In this document: positions 34,617 through 44,834 of the stretch, piece after piece | How the letters are laid out: each line of letters begins with the position of its first letter | Position numbering within the stretch: position 1 is the first letter of the stretch | Source of the DNA: an uncultured Synechococcus sp. | Lineage (GTDB): Bacteria; Cyanobacteriota; Cyanobacteriia; PCC-6307; Cyanobiaceae | Direction: 5' to 3' | DNA: 64,000 bases | Assembly (NCBI GenBank): GCA_949373155.1 | Contig: CASICK010000001.1 | Location: 124,001 to 188,000 of the forward strand | Notes under the pieces: model-generated | Told to the model about the DNA's origin: nothing | Database searches by the model: none | What the model saw: only the letters and a program-made list of their open reading frames with translations | Program-made: the position numbers and the translations under genes

Positions 34617-36221
34617 ATGAGCAATGCAGTGCCGATAAAGACTTCAACAGCAGCAGGCGAAAGAGTCCTGTTTGTGCGCTTGCCATGCAATCCGATCTTT
34701 CCGATTGGCCCGATTTATTTGGCTGATCACTTGCACAAGTGTTTTCCAGATTTGCCTCAGCGCATTCTTGATTTGGCAGCCCTTCCTGTTCTTGATGTAG
34801 AGGGCGTTCTGCTCAACGTGGTGGATCAGTTCCGCCCCACATTGTTGGTGTTCTCTTGGAGAGATATTCAGATTTATGCCCCTGTGGATGGCCGGGGTGG
34901 GAATCCGCTTCAAAACTCATTTGAAGTCTTTTACGCCCGCAACCCCTTGAAACGCATTAAAGGGGCCTTGGGCGGATTGCGTTTGATGACTAGTCATTAC
35001 GGCGAGCTTCATCGCAATCAGAAATTGGTACGCCATGGTTTGAAAAGAGCGCGTCGTCATCGCTCCGAGGCGCGAGCTGTTCTTGGTGGAGGCGCAGTCA
35101 GCGTTTTTTACGAACAGCTGGGTCGGTCCTTGCCCAAGGGCACCATCATTTCAATTGGTGAGGGTGAACCACTTCTAGAAAAACTCCTGGCTCAACAGCC
35201 GCTGGATGGAGAGCGTTGTTTTGTTGTGGGAGAGGCACCTCGCCCGGGCTTAATTCACGAGCAACCCGAGAGCAGGCCCAAGACTGCTTGTGATTACAAC
35301 TACATCTCTTCCATCTGGCCACAGCTGGACTGGTACCTGGAGGGCGGAGACTTTTACGTTGGCGTTCAGACCAAGCGAGGTTGCCCGCACAACTGTTGTT
35401 ATTGCGTTTACACCGTTGTGGAAGGCAAGCAAGTGCGGGTCAATCCTGTGCAGGAAGTTGTCGCGGAAATGCGTCAGCTTTACGACCGTGGAGTGCGTGG
35501 CTTCTGGTTTACCGATGCTCAGTTCATCCCCGCGCGTAAATACATCGAGGATGCCAAACAGCTGTTGCGCGCGATTAAGGCTGAAGGCCTAACGGGGATT
35601 CGATGGGCGGCCTATATCCGAGCTGACAACTTGGATCCTGAGTTGGCTCAGTTGATGGTTGAAACGGGCATGAGTTATTTCGAAATTGGGATTACGTCAG
35701 GGTCCCAGGAGCTCGTGCGCAAGATGCGCATGGGGTACAACCTGCGCACTGTTTTGGACAGCTGCCGGATGCTTGCCGAGGCAGGCTTCCGTGATCACGT
35801 GTCGGTGAATTATTCCTTCAACGTGATTGATGAACGCCCGGAAACGATTCGGCAAACCGTGGCATATCACCGTGAACTTGAAGCGATCTTTGGTGAAGAT
35901 CTGGTGGAGCCAGCCATTTTCTTTATCGGCTTACAGCCGCACACGCATCTCGAGCAATACGGCTTCGATCAAGGCCTGATCAAGCCTGGATATAACCCGA
36001 TGAGCATGATGCCTTGGACGGCTCGCAAGCTTCTCTGGAATCCTGAGCCGATGGGCAGCACGTTTGGCCGGGTTTGCCTTGAAGCGTTTGATCGCGATCC
36101 CAGTCGTTTTGGCAAAACGGTGATGGGACTTCTGGAACGCGACTACGGCACAGCTCCACTCGAAGAAGCCCTGCGTGCACCAGTTGAAGGCCGCAAGGCC
36201 TTGGCGACGGCGACCCGCTAG
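34617..36221 (+). CDS. B12-binding radical SAM protein
   Basis: The 534-residue protein has an N-terminal cobalamin-binding-like region (VLFVRLPCNPIFPIGPIYLADHL) and a radical SAM core. The cluster motif CPHNCCYC (CxxxCxxC) lies near residue 261, and the strand FWFTDAQF, the segment RWAAYIRADNLDPELAQLM and EIGITSGSQELVRKMRMGY follow. This architecture fits the family of methyltransferases and ring-forming enzymes using B12, but the substrate is unknown. It is divergent from psbA copy 4, sharing about 160 bases of promoter region. It may simply be a conserved neighbour. Confidence 0.85.
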   Translation: MSNAVPIKTSTAAGERVLFVRLPCNPIFPIGPIYLADHLHKCFPDLPQRILDLAALPVLDVEGVLLNVVDQFRPTLLVFSWRDIQIYAPVDGRGGNPLQNSFEVFYARNPLKRIKGALGGLRLMTSHYGELHRNQKLVRHGLKRARRHRSEARAVLGGGAVSVFYEQLGRSLPKGTIISIGEGEPLLEKLLAQQPLDGERCFVVGEAPRPGLIHEQPESRPKTACDYNYISSIWPQLDWYLEGGDFYVGVQTKRGCPHNCCYCVYTVVEGKQVRVNPVQEVVAEMRQLYDRGVRGFWFTDAQFIPARKYIEDAKQLLRAIKAEGLTGIRWAAYIRADNLDPELAQLMVETGMSYFEIGITSGSQELVRKMRMGYNLRTVLDSCRMLAEAGFRDHVSVNYSFNVIDERPETIRQTVAYHRELEAIFGEDLVEPAIFFIGLQPHTHLEQYGFDQGLIKPGYNPMSMMPWTARKLLWNPEPMGSTFGRVCLEAFDRDPSRFGKTVMGLLERDYGTAPLEEALRAPVEGRKALATATR

Positions 36222-36222
36222 C

Positions 36223-37041
36223 TCAGCGCCACCATCGGCGACGTACCAAGATTAATCCCGCCAGCCCGGCCCAGCCCAGGAGGCCTCCGATCGGGTTGGG
36301 ATTGGCCCCTCCTGGACCTAGGAGCCAAGCGGGGCCTGTCGCCGGCACGCTGATCAGGCCAGCTTGCAGGGCAAACCAGCCCCCGACCAGTCCGCCGTGG
36401 AGTCCAACCGATCCCCAGAGCGCACCTTGATCGGCCCGCCGTTGCAGCGCTAGGGCCAGCCCCAAGAGAAAAAGCCCTGTTATCAGGCCGATCGCTTCGA
36501 TCGCGGGCAGCTGATACCAGGGATGCACCAGAGCAAAGAGGATGGCCTGCAAGCCAATGGCCCATTGACGGCCTCCCAGCAGCTCCAATTCACCCCAGAG
36601 CCAACCACGAAAGAGAAGCTCTTCAGCGAATCCCGCCCCAAGCAGCAGGGCGATGGCGTTGAGGAGTTGTCCGGCCGTGAGTTGCCCCTGCCATTGGCTC
36701 TGACCGCTGAGTAGTAGGACCACAACAACGCCAAAAAGAAGCGCAGCGGCCTTTAGAAATCCACGAAGGAAGGCGCGTAGGCCCGCAGCTGCAGGGACGA
36801 CAATCCCCAGTTGCTGCCAGGGATGCTCGACGCCCCAGCTCCGGCGCAAGCGCCAAGGGAGGGTGAGCAGCAGCAGCAGCAGCGCCACCACCACTCCGGC
36901 CAGGTTCACCTGATCCGGGCGCCATTGGGGAAAGAGCGCCGCCAGAGGTCGTGCGCTTAGCCAACCCAGCCCGTAGAGAACCGGTACATAGAAGAGCGTT
37001 CCCCACCAGTGCAACGTTGATCTGGGGGGGGGCTGCATCAC
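36223..37041 (-). CDS. CPBP family intramembrane protease
   Basis: A 272-residue membrane protein with about seven spans. The family motif pair is GAGFAEELLFRGWLWGEL (EExxxR) near residue 140 and FALVHPWYQLPAI (FxxxH) near 170, which form the metal site of Rce1-type CAAX / bacteriocin-processing proteases. The substrate is unknown. The start overlaps the stop of clpS (ATGA), so the two are one operon. Confidence 0.9.
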   Translation of the reverse strand: MMQPPPRSTLHWWGTLFYVPVLYGLGWLSARPLAALFPQWRPDQVNLAGVVVALLLLLLTLPWRLRRSWGVEHPWQQLGIVVPAAAGLRAFLRGFLKAAALLFGVVVVLLLSGQSQWQGQLTAGQLLNAIALLLGAGFAEELLFRGWLWGELELLGGRQWAIGLQAILFALVHPWYQLPAIEAIGLITGLFLLGLALALQRRADQGALWGSVGLHGGLVGGWFALQAGLISVPATGPAWLLGPGGANPNPIGGLLGWAGLAGLILVRRRWWR

Positions 37042-37349
37042 TCTTCTGGTTCGATGGTGCTGGTCAGGCCCTTGTTTTTCAAGGTTTCGCAGTAGAACTC
37101 TGCGGGTTCAATGTCGCAAACGATCACCAGGCCTACCCCCGTGTTGTGGGTTTCCAGCATCACGGCCATCGCGTCTTGCTCACTGAGCTGGGGAACCACC
37201 TGCTGAAGCGTGACGACGACGTACTCCATGCTGTTGACAGGGTCGTTGTGAAGCAAAACCTTGTAGCGGGGCGAAGTCTTGCGCACCCGCTCGGTTTGCT
37301 TATCAAGAACCGCAGCCCCACCGGGGCTACGGCTGGGTGTATCCACCAT
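37038..37349 (-). CDS. clpS: ATP-dependent Clp protease adaptor ClpS
   Basis: The 103-residue product contains the ClpS core: RYKVLLHNDPVNSMEYVVVTLQQVVPQLSEQDAMAVMLETHNTGVGLV. It includes the HNDPVN segment and the hydrophobic pocket that binds N-degron residues and delivers substrates to ClpC. The ATG at 37349 is preferred over a GTG two codons upstream. It is co-transcribed with the CPBP protease gene. Confidence 0.95.
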   Translation of the reverse strand: MVDTPSRSPGGAAVLDKQTERVRKTSPRYKVLLHNDPVNSMEYVVVTLQQVVPQLSEQDAMAVMLETHNTGVGLVIVCDIEPAEFYCETLKNKGLTSTIEPEE

Positions 37350-37390
37350 TGCCACTGATTCCCATTACTTCCAATCTAGGAGTGATGAGG

Positions 37391-38617
37391 TCATAGGTTG
37401 CGAATGCGGGCCATTGCTTCGTCCACATTGCTACGGCTGTTGAACGCAGAAAGGCGGAAATAGCCCTCTCCGGCAGCACCGAAGCCACTCCCTGGGGTCC
37501 CCACCACGTTGGCCTTCTGAAGCAGGTGGTCGAAGAAGCTCCAGGAGTCCATTCCTGAAGGTGTTTTCAGCCATACATAGGGGGCGTGCTCACCTCCATG
37601 CACTTCGATTCCTGCAGCGCTGAGCTCGCGCCGAATGATGGCGGCGTTCTCCATGTAGAAGCTCACGAGCGCCTTCACTTCCTTTTGCCCAGCATCGGAA
37701 TACACCGCTTCTGCGCCGCGCTGAATGATGTAGCTCACACCGTTGAACTTGGTGCTCTGCCGACGGTTCCAAAGCCCCCAAAGCTCCACCTCTGAACCAT
37801 CATCGGCTTTGCCCTTGAGCCCTTTGGGAACAACGGTTAAGGCGCAGCGGGTGCCTGTGAATCCGGCGTTTTTGGAGAAGGAGCGGAATTCGATCGCACA
37901 GTCGCGAGCGCCCTCGATCTCATAAATGGAATGGGGCAGCTCGGGATCTTGAATGAACGCTTCGTACGCGGCATCAAACAGGATCAAGGCCTTGTTGGCA
38001 CGCGCGTAGTCCACCCATGCCTTGAGTTGGGCCTTCGTCGCGACAGCGCCGGTGGGGTTGTTGGGATAACAGAGGTAGATCAGGTCAACAGGTTCACTGG
38101 GAATCTGTGCTGCAAACCCGTTGTCTGCGCTGATCGGTAGGTAGGTCAGGCCGCCATAGCGGCCGTCATCGCCAGACTCGCCTGTGCGGCCAGCCATCAC
38201 ATTGCTGTCGACGTAAACCGGATACACCGGATCCGTCACTGCAATGCGATTGCCACTCCCAAGGATGTCGAGAATATTGCTGCTGTCGCATTTGGAGCCA
38301 TCAGATACAAAGATCTCCTCTGCGCTGATCTCACAGCCCCTGGCTTGGAAGTCATCGCGGGCAATCGCCTCGCGAAGCCAGCCATAGCCCTGTTCAGGCC
38401 CATAGCCGTGGAATCCTTCCGCAGTCCCCATCTCGTCGATGGCTGATTTCATTGCGTCACGGCATGCCTGCGGTAGCGGCTCTGTGACGTCTCCGATGCC
38501 GAGACGAATCAGCTGGGCCTCGGGGTTAGCGCTACTAAAGGCCTTCACCCTGCGGCCAATCTCCGGGAACAGATAACCCGCTTTGAGTTTCAGGTAATTG
38601 CCGTTGACCTTGACCAC
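37391..38617 (-). CDS. dapL: LL-diaminopimelate aminotransferase
   Basis: The 408-residue PLP enzyme makes LL-diaminopimelate from tetrahydrodipicolinate, the single-step lysine route of plants and cyanobacteria. The family N-terminus [20 protein letters not shown] follows the likely GTG start at 38617. PLP-binding segments are [23 protein letters not shown] and the Schiff-base [14 protein letters not shown]. The frame is open upstream to 38701 but would overlap the start of the divergent radical SAM gene. The two divergent genes are only about 57 bases apart, so their promoters must be compact. Confidence 0.95.
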   Translation of the reverse strand: MVKVNGNYLKLKAGYLFPEIGRRVKAFSSANPEAQLIRLGIGDVTEPLPQACRDAMKSAIDEMGTAEGFHGYGPEQGYGWLREAIARDDFQARGCEISAEEIFVSDGSKCDSSNILDILGSGNRIAVTDPVYPVYVDSNVMAGRTGESGDDGRYGGLTYLPISADNGFAAQIPSEPVDLIYLCYPNNPTGAVATKAQLKAWVDYARANKALILFDAAYEAFIQDPELPHSIYEIEGARDCAIEFRSFSKNAGFTGTRCALTVVPKGLKGKADDGSEVELWGLWNRRQSTKFNGVSYIIQRGAEAVYSDAGQKEVKALVSFYMENAAIIRRELSAAGIEVHGGEHAPYVWLKTPSGMDSWSFFDHLLQKANVVGTPGSGFGAAGEGYFRLSAFNSRSNVDEAMARIRNL

Positions 38618-38674
38618 GAATGACTGGGGTTGCTTCGGGCATCCTGCTACATACGATGAAAGAAGCAGGGCCTG

Positions 38675-41353
38675 GTGGTCGTGATTGTCGCCCCGTCCCA
38701 CACGAAGCAGGATTCTGATCCCAATGCTGTCGTGGCATTTGATCAGCTTGTTGATGCCTCAATCAATCGTCCCGCCCGCTACATGGGGCACGAGTTGGGG
38801 GTTGAGCCACGGGATTGGGAGGCGGCGCGCGTGCGCTGGGCTCTGACCTATCCCGAGATTTACGAGGTGGGCTCCAGCAACCTCGGCCACATCATTCTTT
38901 ATTCCATCCTCAATGCTGTTCCTGGTCAGCTGTGTGATCGGGCCTACCTCCCGGCAGCTGATCTTTCAGAGAGGCTGAAAGATCGGAATCAAGCCTTGTT
39001 TGCTGTGGAGAGCAGGAGGCCTCTCCCCGCCTTTGACATCCTGGGCTTCAGCCTCAGCTATGAGCTGGGTGCGACCAATATCCTCGCCATGTTGGATTTG
39101 GCGAAGGTGCCGCTTTATGCAGCAGAGAGAGGAGACTTGCCCCTTTCTCATCCTGAGTCTCCGCCTTTGATTTTTGCTGGTGGTCCCACAGCCACCAGCA
39201 ACCCTGAGCCTTACGCAGCTTTTTTTGACTTCATTGCTTTAGGCGATGGGGAAGAGCTTCTCCCTGAGATTGGATTGGTCGTGGCAGAAGCCAAAGCTGC
39301 GGGCCTGTCTCGAACGGACTTGCTTCGTGATCTGGCTGTTGTCCCAGGGGTTTATGTGCCGTCTCTCTACGGACCTGATCAGCAAGGGATCAGCGTGGAG
39401 CCGCTGGAGGCTGGGCTTCCGGCCCGCTTGTTGAGGCGTGTTGCCACTCCCATGCCCCATTACGCGATGGGACTTGTTCCACATGTGGAGACCGTGCATG
39501 ACCGATTGACGGTGGAAATTCGTCGTGGTTGCACCCGAGGCTGCCGTTTTTGCCAGCCGGGAATGCTGACAAGACCAGCGAGGGACGTGGAGCCTGAGGC
39601 CGTGATTGAGGCGATTGAAACGGGAATGCAGCGAACGGGTTACAGCGACTTTTCTTTGCTGTCGTTGAGCTGCAGCGATTACCTGGCGTTGCCCGCTGTG
39701 GGGGTAGAGCTTCGCAATCGTCTTGCCGATCGCAATGTCACGCTTCAATTGCCCAGTCAGCGGGTGGATCGGTTTGATGACGACATCGCTCACATCCTTG
39801 GGGGCTCCCGCCAGTCGGGCCTGACGTTTGCCCCGGAAGCCGGCACCCAAAGGCTGAGAGACATCGTGAACAAAGGCCTCACGGATGCAGATCTAGTGAA
39901 TGGAATCCGCACGGCAATGCAAAACGGCTTCCGCAAGGTGAAGCTCTATTTCATGATCGGGCTGCCGGGTGAGACCGATGCCGATGTGCTCGGCATTGCC
40001 GAGACCTGTCGGATGTTGCTCGACCGCTGCCGCGATTTGGGTCGCCTCAGTCTCAACATCACCATCAGTAATTTCACCCCGAAGCCGCATACGCCGTTTC
40101 AGTGGCACAGCGTTTCGACCGCGGAGTTCTTAAGGCGTCAGCAGTTGCTTAGGGAAGCCGGAAAGCGCCTCCGAGGCGTGCGCTTCAACTTCACGGATGT
40201 GAGGCTTTCCGCCATGGAAGACTTCGTCGGCCGCGGAGACAGAAGCTTGGCTCCAGTCATCGAAGCGGCATGGCGTGCGGGTGCAGGGATGGATGCATGG
40301 TTTGAGGCCCTCGATCGCACCTATGAGGCTTGGACGGGCGCCATTGCAGCAGCAGGCCTTGAGGGCCGCTACAGAGCCCTTGAGCTCGGTGGCTGGGGAC
40401 GTGCGAATGCGCTCAGCGAGGAAGGGTTGGATGCGTTTTGTTCTCAGTCGCTGCCTTGGGACCACATCGACACCGGGATTGATAAGCGCTGGTTGGCAGA
40501 AGATCTCAAGCGAGCTCTTGAAGCGGCTGTTGTTCCGGATTGTTCGTTCGAGGGATGCAGCAGTTGTGGGGTCTGTGGCCCGGACCTAGGCCATAACGTT
40601 GTGATTGCTCCTCCAGAGATTCCTGTTCAGAAACCAAGGCAGGCTCCGCCAAGCGATCGAGTGTGCCGGATCAGGTTTCGTTTCAGCAAAACAGGCGCGA
40701 TGGCCCTGCTCAGCCATCTCGATTTGGTGCGCTTGTTTGAGCGTGCGCTTCGACGTGCTGAATTACCGATCAGTTTCACCGGCGGCTTTCACCCGCTTCC
40801 CCGTCTTCAGCTCGCCTTGGCCTTGCCGCTTGGTGTGCAAGGGGAGGGGGAATGGATGGATTTGGAATTTATTGAACAGGTTGAGGCGCTCCAGGTTTTG
40901 AAGCGTTGGCAACAGACCCTTCCCCCAGGGCTTTTATTGATGGAGGCCTATGAAGTGCCCGTGTCTGGCCCGAGCCTCTCGCAACAGCTTGAGGCAGCCC
41001 GATGGAGCTTTGAGCTGAAAACTCAAGCGGGAGATCCTTTGATTCCCTTGGATCAGTGGAGGCAGGTGGTGGATGATTTGTTGTCGCGAGACACGCTTGT
41101 TTGGGATGACACCGATAAAAAAGGACGTCCTCGTCAGCGCGATTGCAGACCTGCTTTGGAGACGCTTGAGATCGTGGCTTCGGGTGATGGAGTGACGGAG
41201 AGCGGGGTAACGCTTGAGTGTCTCGCTCACATCGATGATCAAGGCAGGAGCCTCAAGCCCGCTCAGCTACAGCACTGGTTGTCTGAAGCCTTAGAGCAGT
41301 CTTTGCCTCTTCACAATGTTCGCCGCCTCGAACTACGGCTTGTGCGGTGCTAA
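38675..41353 (+). CDS. Radical SAM protein with B12-like domain and C-terminal DUF2344
   Basis: The 892-residue protein joins two parts often found together: an N-terminal radical SAM module (TIGR03960 type, [36 protein letters not shown]) with the cluster motif [11 protein letters not shown] near residue 285, and a C-terminal DUF2344 domain ([31 protein letters not shown]). An internal Cys-rich segment [13 protein letters not shown] lies between. Its usual neighbour is rne/rng, as here. The biochemical role is unknown. The GTG start at 38675 is the track-consistent choice; it could be slightly downstream. Confidence 0.88.
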   Translation: MVVIVAPSHTKQDSDPNAVVAFDQLVDASINRPARYMGHELGVEPRDWEAARVRWALTYPEIYEVGSSNLGHIILYSILNAVPGQLCDRAYLPAADLSERLKDRNQALFAVESRRPLPAFDILGFSLSYELGATNILAMLDLAKVPLYAAERGDLPLSHPESPPLIFAGGPTATSNPEPYAAFFDFIALGDGEELLPEIGLVVAEAKAAGLSRTDLLRDLAVVPGVYVPSLYGPDQQGISVEPLEAGLPARLLRRVATPMPHYAMGLVPHVETVHDRLTVEIRRGCTRGCRFCQPGMLTRPARDVEPEAVIEAIETGMQRTGYSDFSLLSLSCSDYLALPAVGVELRNRLADRNVTLQLPSQRVDRFDDDIAHILGGSRQSGLTFAPEAGTQRLRDIVNKGLTDADLVNGIRTAMQNGFRKVKLYFMIGLPGETDADVLGIAETCRMLLDRCRDLGRLSLNITISNFTPKPHTPFQWHSVSTAEFLRRQQLLREAGKRLRGVRFNFTDVRLSAMEDFVGRGDRSLAPVIEAAWRAGAGMDAWFEALDRTYEAWTGAIAAAGLEGRYRALELGGWGRANALSEEGLDAFCSQSLPWDHIDTGIDKRWLAEDLKRALEAAVVPDCSFEGCSSCGVCGPDLGHNVVIAPPEIPVQKPRQAPPSDRVCRIRFRFSKTGAMALLSHLDLVRLFERALRRAELPISFTGGFHPLPRLQLALALPLGVQGEGEWMDLEFIEQVEALQVLKRWQQTLPPGLLLMEAYEVPVSGPSLSQQLEAARWSFELKTQAGDPLIPLDQWRQVVDDLLSRDTLVWDDTDKKGRPRQRDCRPALETLEIVASGDGVTESGVTLECLAHIDDQGRSLKPAQLQHWLSEALEQSLPLHNVRRLELRLVRC

Positions 41354-41614
41354 ATTGAAAACAAGACGTCAAGCCACGGGCCTGCGCCACGGTTTCGTCC
41401 CGACCTTCTTGCTCCCACATCCTGCGGAATAAGAGGCCAGAGTCTCCTGTTTCAAACAACGCCCAGGCGTTTCAGTTGAGCTCTAAATCAGAGGAGTAAT
41501 CCACTCCGAATGCTTAGACCTAATCGGTCACTTGAATTCATTCCAACCCCGTGCGACATGCCGGCTGGCTGTTGATCGGGCTCCAGTCCTGACGGGCGTC
41601 GTCAGTCATTGTTT

Positions 41615-43633
41615 ATGCCCCAACAAATTGTTATTGCTGAGCAACTGCGCATTGCCGCAGTTCTCACAGATGAGTGCGTCGATGAATTAATCGTTGCCCA
41701 AGGGCGTTACCAGATCGGTGATGTCTATTTGGGCACTGTTGAAAATGTTCTCCCAGGAATTGATGCTGCTTTCGTCAACATTGGCGAAAGTGAAAAAAAC
41801 GGCTTCATTCATGTCACTGACTTAGGCCCTTTGCGCCTTAAAAAAGGTGCCGCCGGAATTACAGAACTGCTTGAACCACGCCAAAAAGTTCTGGTTCAGG
41901 TGATGAAGGAGCCAACGGGGACGAAAGGTCCTCGGTTGACAGGAAATCTGGCGCTGCCAGGTCGTTACCTGGTGCTTCAACCCAGCGGTCAGGGGGTCAA
42001 TATCTCCAGGCGCATTGGTTCCGAAGGAGAGCGGAATCGTCTGCGTGCTCTTGGTGTGTTGGTGAAGCCCCCAGGGGCGGGCCTGCTGATACGTACGGAA
42101 GCCGATGGAATCAGCGAAGAATTGCTGATTGACGATCTTGAATCGCTTTTACGTCAATGGGAGGCGATCCAAAAAGCTGCTGAGACGGCCTCCCCTCCAG
42201 TGCTTCTCAACCGCGATGAGGATTTTATTCATCGCATTCTTCGCGATCACACCGGCTTGGATTTGGAGCGTGTGGTGGTGGAGTCTCCCGCTGCTGTGGA
42301 GCGGGTGCGTTCCTTTCTCGGAGAGGAAGGAAGCCATGTCGTGCTGGAGGCCCATCTCGAGCCCTCTGAGCTGCTGGAGCACTACAAGGTCAATGGAGCC
42401 ATTCGTGATGCCTTAAAGCCGAGGGTTGATCTTCCCTCCGGTGGCTACGTGATCATCGAGCCCACCGAGGCCCTCACGGTGATTGATGTCAACTCTGGTT
42501 CGTTCACCCGCTCGGCGAATGCCAGGGAAACGGTGCTCTGGACCAACTGTGAGGCAGCCATTGAGATCGCGCGGCAGTTGCGTTTGCGAAACATCGGTGG
42601 AGTGATCATCGTCGATTTCATCGACATGGATTCCCGTCGTGATCAGTTGCAGTTGCTGGAGCATTTCACCAGTGCGATTCGTGATGACGCAGCTCGCCCT
42701 CAAATTGCCCAGCTCACGGAACTCGGTCTTGTCGAGCTGACGCGTAAGCGTCAGGGCCAAAATATTTATGAGCTGTTCGGGCGAGCCTGTCCCAGTTGTG
42801 GGGGGCTTGGCCACGTTGCAGTGCTTCCTGGAAAGGATCTGATGCAGCCCCTCGCTACGGCCACGGGGCTGGTGCGTTCTGCAGCGTCGGCTCGCGCTGA
42901 AGCTCCTCAGTCTGGAGAGGCCTCGAATGCCCGTCGGCGTCGCGGTGGCAGAGGGAAGGTTGGGGCTGCTCCTGGTCTTATCGACAGCAGTGATGTGCCT
43001 TTGGATGAGGTGGAGATTTCCAGTGCTTCAACGTCCGTGTCGACGTCTGCTGCCATTGAGCCTGCAAGCGTGAGCCGACGTCAGGACCCTGAGCTGGTCG
43101 CCGTGCCCATGGATGAAGACGAAGAGCAGGTCTATGGATGGCTTGGTCTGAATCCAGCCTTGCTGCTGGATACTCAGCCAGAGCTGGACAACCTGATGGT
43201 GCGCGTTGTTCGTCCCGGCGAAGACGCAGAGCAGGTGCTTGAGCAGGCTCGACAGCAAATGTCGGCTAACGCTGGTCGCCGCCGCCGCCGTGGGCCGAGG
43301 GGAAATGGCCGTAGTGCGGGCACTGGTTCTGGCCGTCCTGCTGCATCAGCTGGAGGAGACGATTCAGCACCCACGACCGTCGTCACTCCCCTAGAGCCAG
43401 ATGAACATTCACAGCCTTTGCTTGTGGAGATCACGCCTTTGATTGAGACACCACTCCCGGTGATTTCACCTGAGCCTGAAGTGGTTTCAGTGTCTGAACC
43501 CGTCTCTGTATCCATCTCTGAACCGGTCGCGAGTTCTGAACCAGAGGTCAGTCCTGAGCCTGCTGACCCCTCTGAATCAAGGCCGGGTCGCCGTCGTCGT
43601 CGTGCGTCTGCATCGACGTCTGATCACGACTAA
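41615..43633 (+). CDS. rne: Ribonuclease E/G
   Basis: The 672-residue protein holds the RNase E/G catalytic core: an S1 domain (GDVYLGTVENVLPGIDAAFVNIG), the DNase-I-like core with metal-binding VIDVNSGSF and VDFIDMD, and the zinc-link CPSCGG (C392, C395). The C-terminal 270 residues are not conserved: RRRRGG basic patches, then an acidic and Ser/Val/Pro-rich stretch ending with RPGRRRRRA. Cyanobacterial RNase E carries such basic ends that bind RNA or partners such as PNPase. The ATG at 41615 (MPQQIVIAEQ) is preferred to a TTG six bases earlier. Confidence 0.95.
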   Translation: MPQQIVIAEQLRIAAVLTDECVDELIVAQGRYQIGDVYLGTVENVLPGIDAAFVNIGESEKNGFIHVTDLGPLRLKKGAAGITELLEPRQKVLVQVMKEPTGTKGPRLTGNLALPGRYLVLQPSGQGVNISRRIGSEGERNRLRALGVLVKPPGAGLLIRTEADGISEELLIDDLESLLRQWEAIQKAAETASPPVLLNRDEDFIHRILRDHTGLDLERVVVESPAAVERVRSFLGEEGSHVVLEAHLEPSELLEHYKVNGAIRDALKPRVDLPSGGYVIIEPTEALTVIDVNSGSFTRSANARETVLWTNCEAAIEIARQLRLRNIGGVIIVDFIDMDSRRDQLQLLEHFTSAIRDDAARPQIAQLTELGLVELTRKRQGQNIYELFGRACPSCGGLGHVAVLPGKDLMQPLATATGLVRSAASARAEAPQSGEASNARRRRGGRGKVGAAPGLIDSSDVPLDEVEISSASTSVSTSAAIEPASVSRRQDPELVAVPMDEDEEQVYGWLGLNPALLLDTQPELDNLMVRVVRPGEDAEQVLEQARQQMSANAGRRRRRGPRGNGRSAGTGSGRPAASAGGDDSAPTTVVTPLEPDEHSQPLLVEITPLIETPLPVISPEPEVVSVSEPVSVSISEPVASSEPEVSPEPADPSESRPGRRRRRASASTSDHD

Positions 43634-43639
43634 TTAGCG

Positions 43640-44245
43640 GTGTCAGGTCCGATGATCGACAGCGATGGCCTTGGCATCGCTGGGGTGGATGAAGTGGGAC
43701 GTGGCTGCATGTTTGGGCCCGTTTTTGCGGCCGCAGTGGTGTTGAGCGATCAAGCCGCACTGCATTTGCAGGCGGCTGGTCTCACCGATAGCAAGGCATT
43801 GTCGCGGCGTCGTCGAGCTGCACTGGTTCCCCTGATTGAGGCTCATGCCCATGCTTGGGGATTGGGGCAAAGCTCTGCGCGGGCCATTGATCACTACGGG
43901 ATTCGCAGCGCGACTGAGCAGGCCATGTTGTGTGCTCTTCAGCGCTTGCCTAGCCCTCCTCAGTTGGTCCTGGTGGATGGAGTGCTCCCCTTGCGCTTGT
44001 GGGAGGGGTCTCAACGCACCATCGTGCGTGGTGATAGCAGCCATGCAGCCATAGCAGCTGCGAGTGTGTTGGCGAAAGAGGCGCGCGACGCTTTGATTCG
44101 GCGGCTGTCCACTCGATTTCCGGGGTATGGGCTTGAACGACATGCCGGATATGGAACGGCTCAGCATCGATCAGCGCTACTGGCCTCTGGTCCCACCCCG
44201 CTTCACAGGCGCTCGTTCTTGAGGAAGCTATTTGCCACCGTTTAG
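43640..44245 (+). CDS. rnhB: Ribonuclease HII
   Basis: The product (201 residues from GTG 43640, or 197 from ATG 43652) removes RNA from RNA-DNA hybrids, including single embedded ribonucleotides. Type 2 motifs are visible: [16 protein letters not shown] with the Asp-Glu pair, [16 protein letters not shown] and [15 protein letters not shown], ending with [12 protein letters not shown]. It follows rne by only a few bases and is probably co-transcribed. The 3' end overlaps the convergent DUF1997 gene by 18 bases. Confidence 0.94.
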   Translation: MSGPMIDSDGLGIAGVDEVGRGCMFGPVFAAAVVLSDQAALHLQAAGLTDSKALSRRRRAALVPLIEAHAHAWGLGQSSARAIDHYGIRSATEQAMLCALQRLPSPPQLVLVDGVLPLRLWEGSQRTIVRGDSSHAAIAAASVLAKEARDALIRRLSTRFPGYGLERHAGYGTAQHRSALLASGPTPLHRRSFLRKLFATV

Positions 44246-44803
44246 GGCGGACTCGCTGGCGGGAGGGGAATCCAAATCCTTGGCCCAGGACCGGAAATCA
44301 GCCACCAACTGACGACCGACTCGACCTTTGATCGTGAGCAGAATTCCATTCAGGATGGATTCCCCTGTGCTCTCCAACACTCGCTTTGGAATCAGGCGTA
44401 GCAGGGGAGGCTGGCTGACTTCCACGCTCAGCATGGCCTCCCCTTGCAGTCCCCTGGGCGTCGCCTCAAGCAGGGCTTCAAGGCTCAGTTGGAAGTCATC
44501 CACTAACCCCAAACCTTCGAGGTCTGCATCAAGAGCACGGATCCGAAGTTGTCCGCTCACTTCATCGACTTCGAGCGACACCACTGGCTTGACATGCAGT
44601 TGGAACACCTGCAGCGTTGTCACGGTGTAGCGGTAGCGCCCTGGCGCCAAGGCTGTGAGCTGGTCGGAGTCGAGCAGCGCTTTGACAACGCGGTCGTGCT
44701 CATGCAAATAAGCCCGCAGCCGTTCTGCCTCATCTGCGATGGGTAGATCGAGATGCTGACTGGCTCGAAAGGCCAGGGCCATGACCGTGTCCTGACGCGG
44801 CAT
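44228..44803 (-). CDS. DUF1997 family protein
   Basis: The 191-residue protein has the DUF1997 layout: [11 protein letters not shown], a central [23 protein letters not shown] beta-rich portion and a C-terminal [41 protein letters not shown]. The fold is thought to be like a START/helix-grip barrel; function is unknown. The family is nearly restricted to cyanobacteria and plants. It is divergent from pheA: the two start codons are about 30 bases apart on the chosen starts. Confidence 0.8.
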   Translation of the reverse strand: MPRQDTVMALAFRASQHLDLPIADEAERLRAYLHEHDRVVKALLDSDQLTALAPGRYRYTVTTLQVFQLHVKPVVSLEVDEVSGQLRIRALDADLEGLGLVDDFQLSLEALLEATPRGLQGEAMLSVEVSQPPLLRLIPKRVLESTGESILNGILLTIKGRVGRQLVADFRSWAKDLDSPPASESALNGGK

Positions 44804-44834
44804 GATCCTATCGATCGATGTGTGTCTTGATCCG

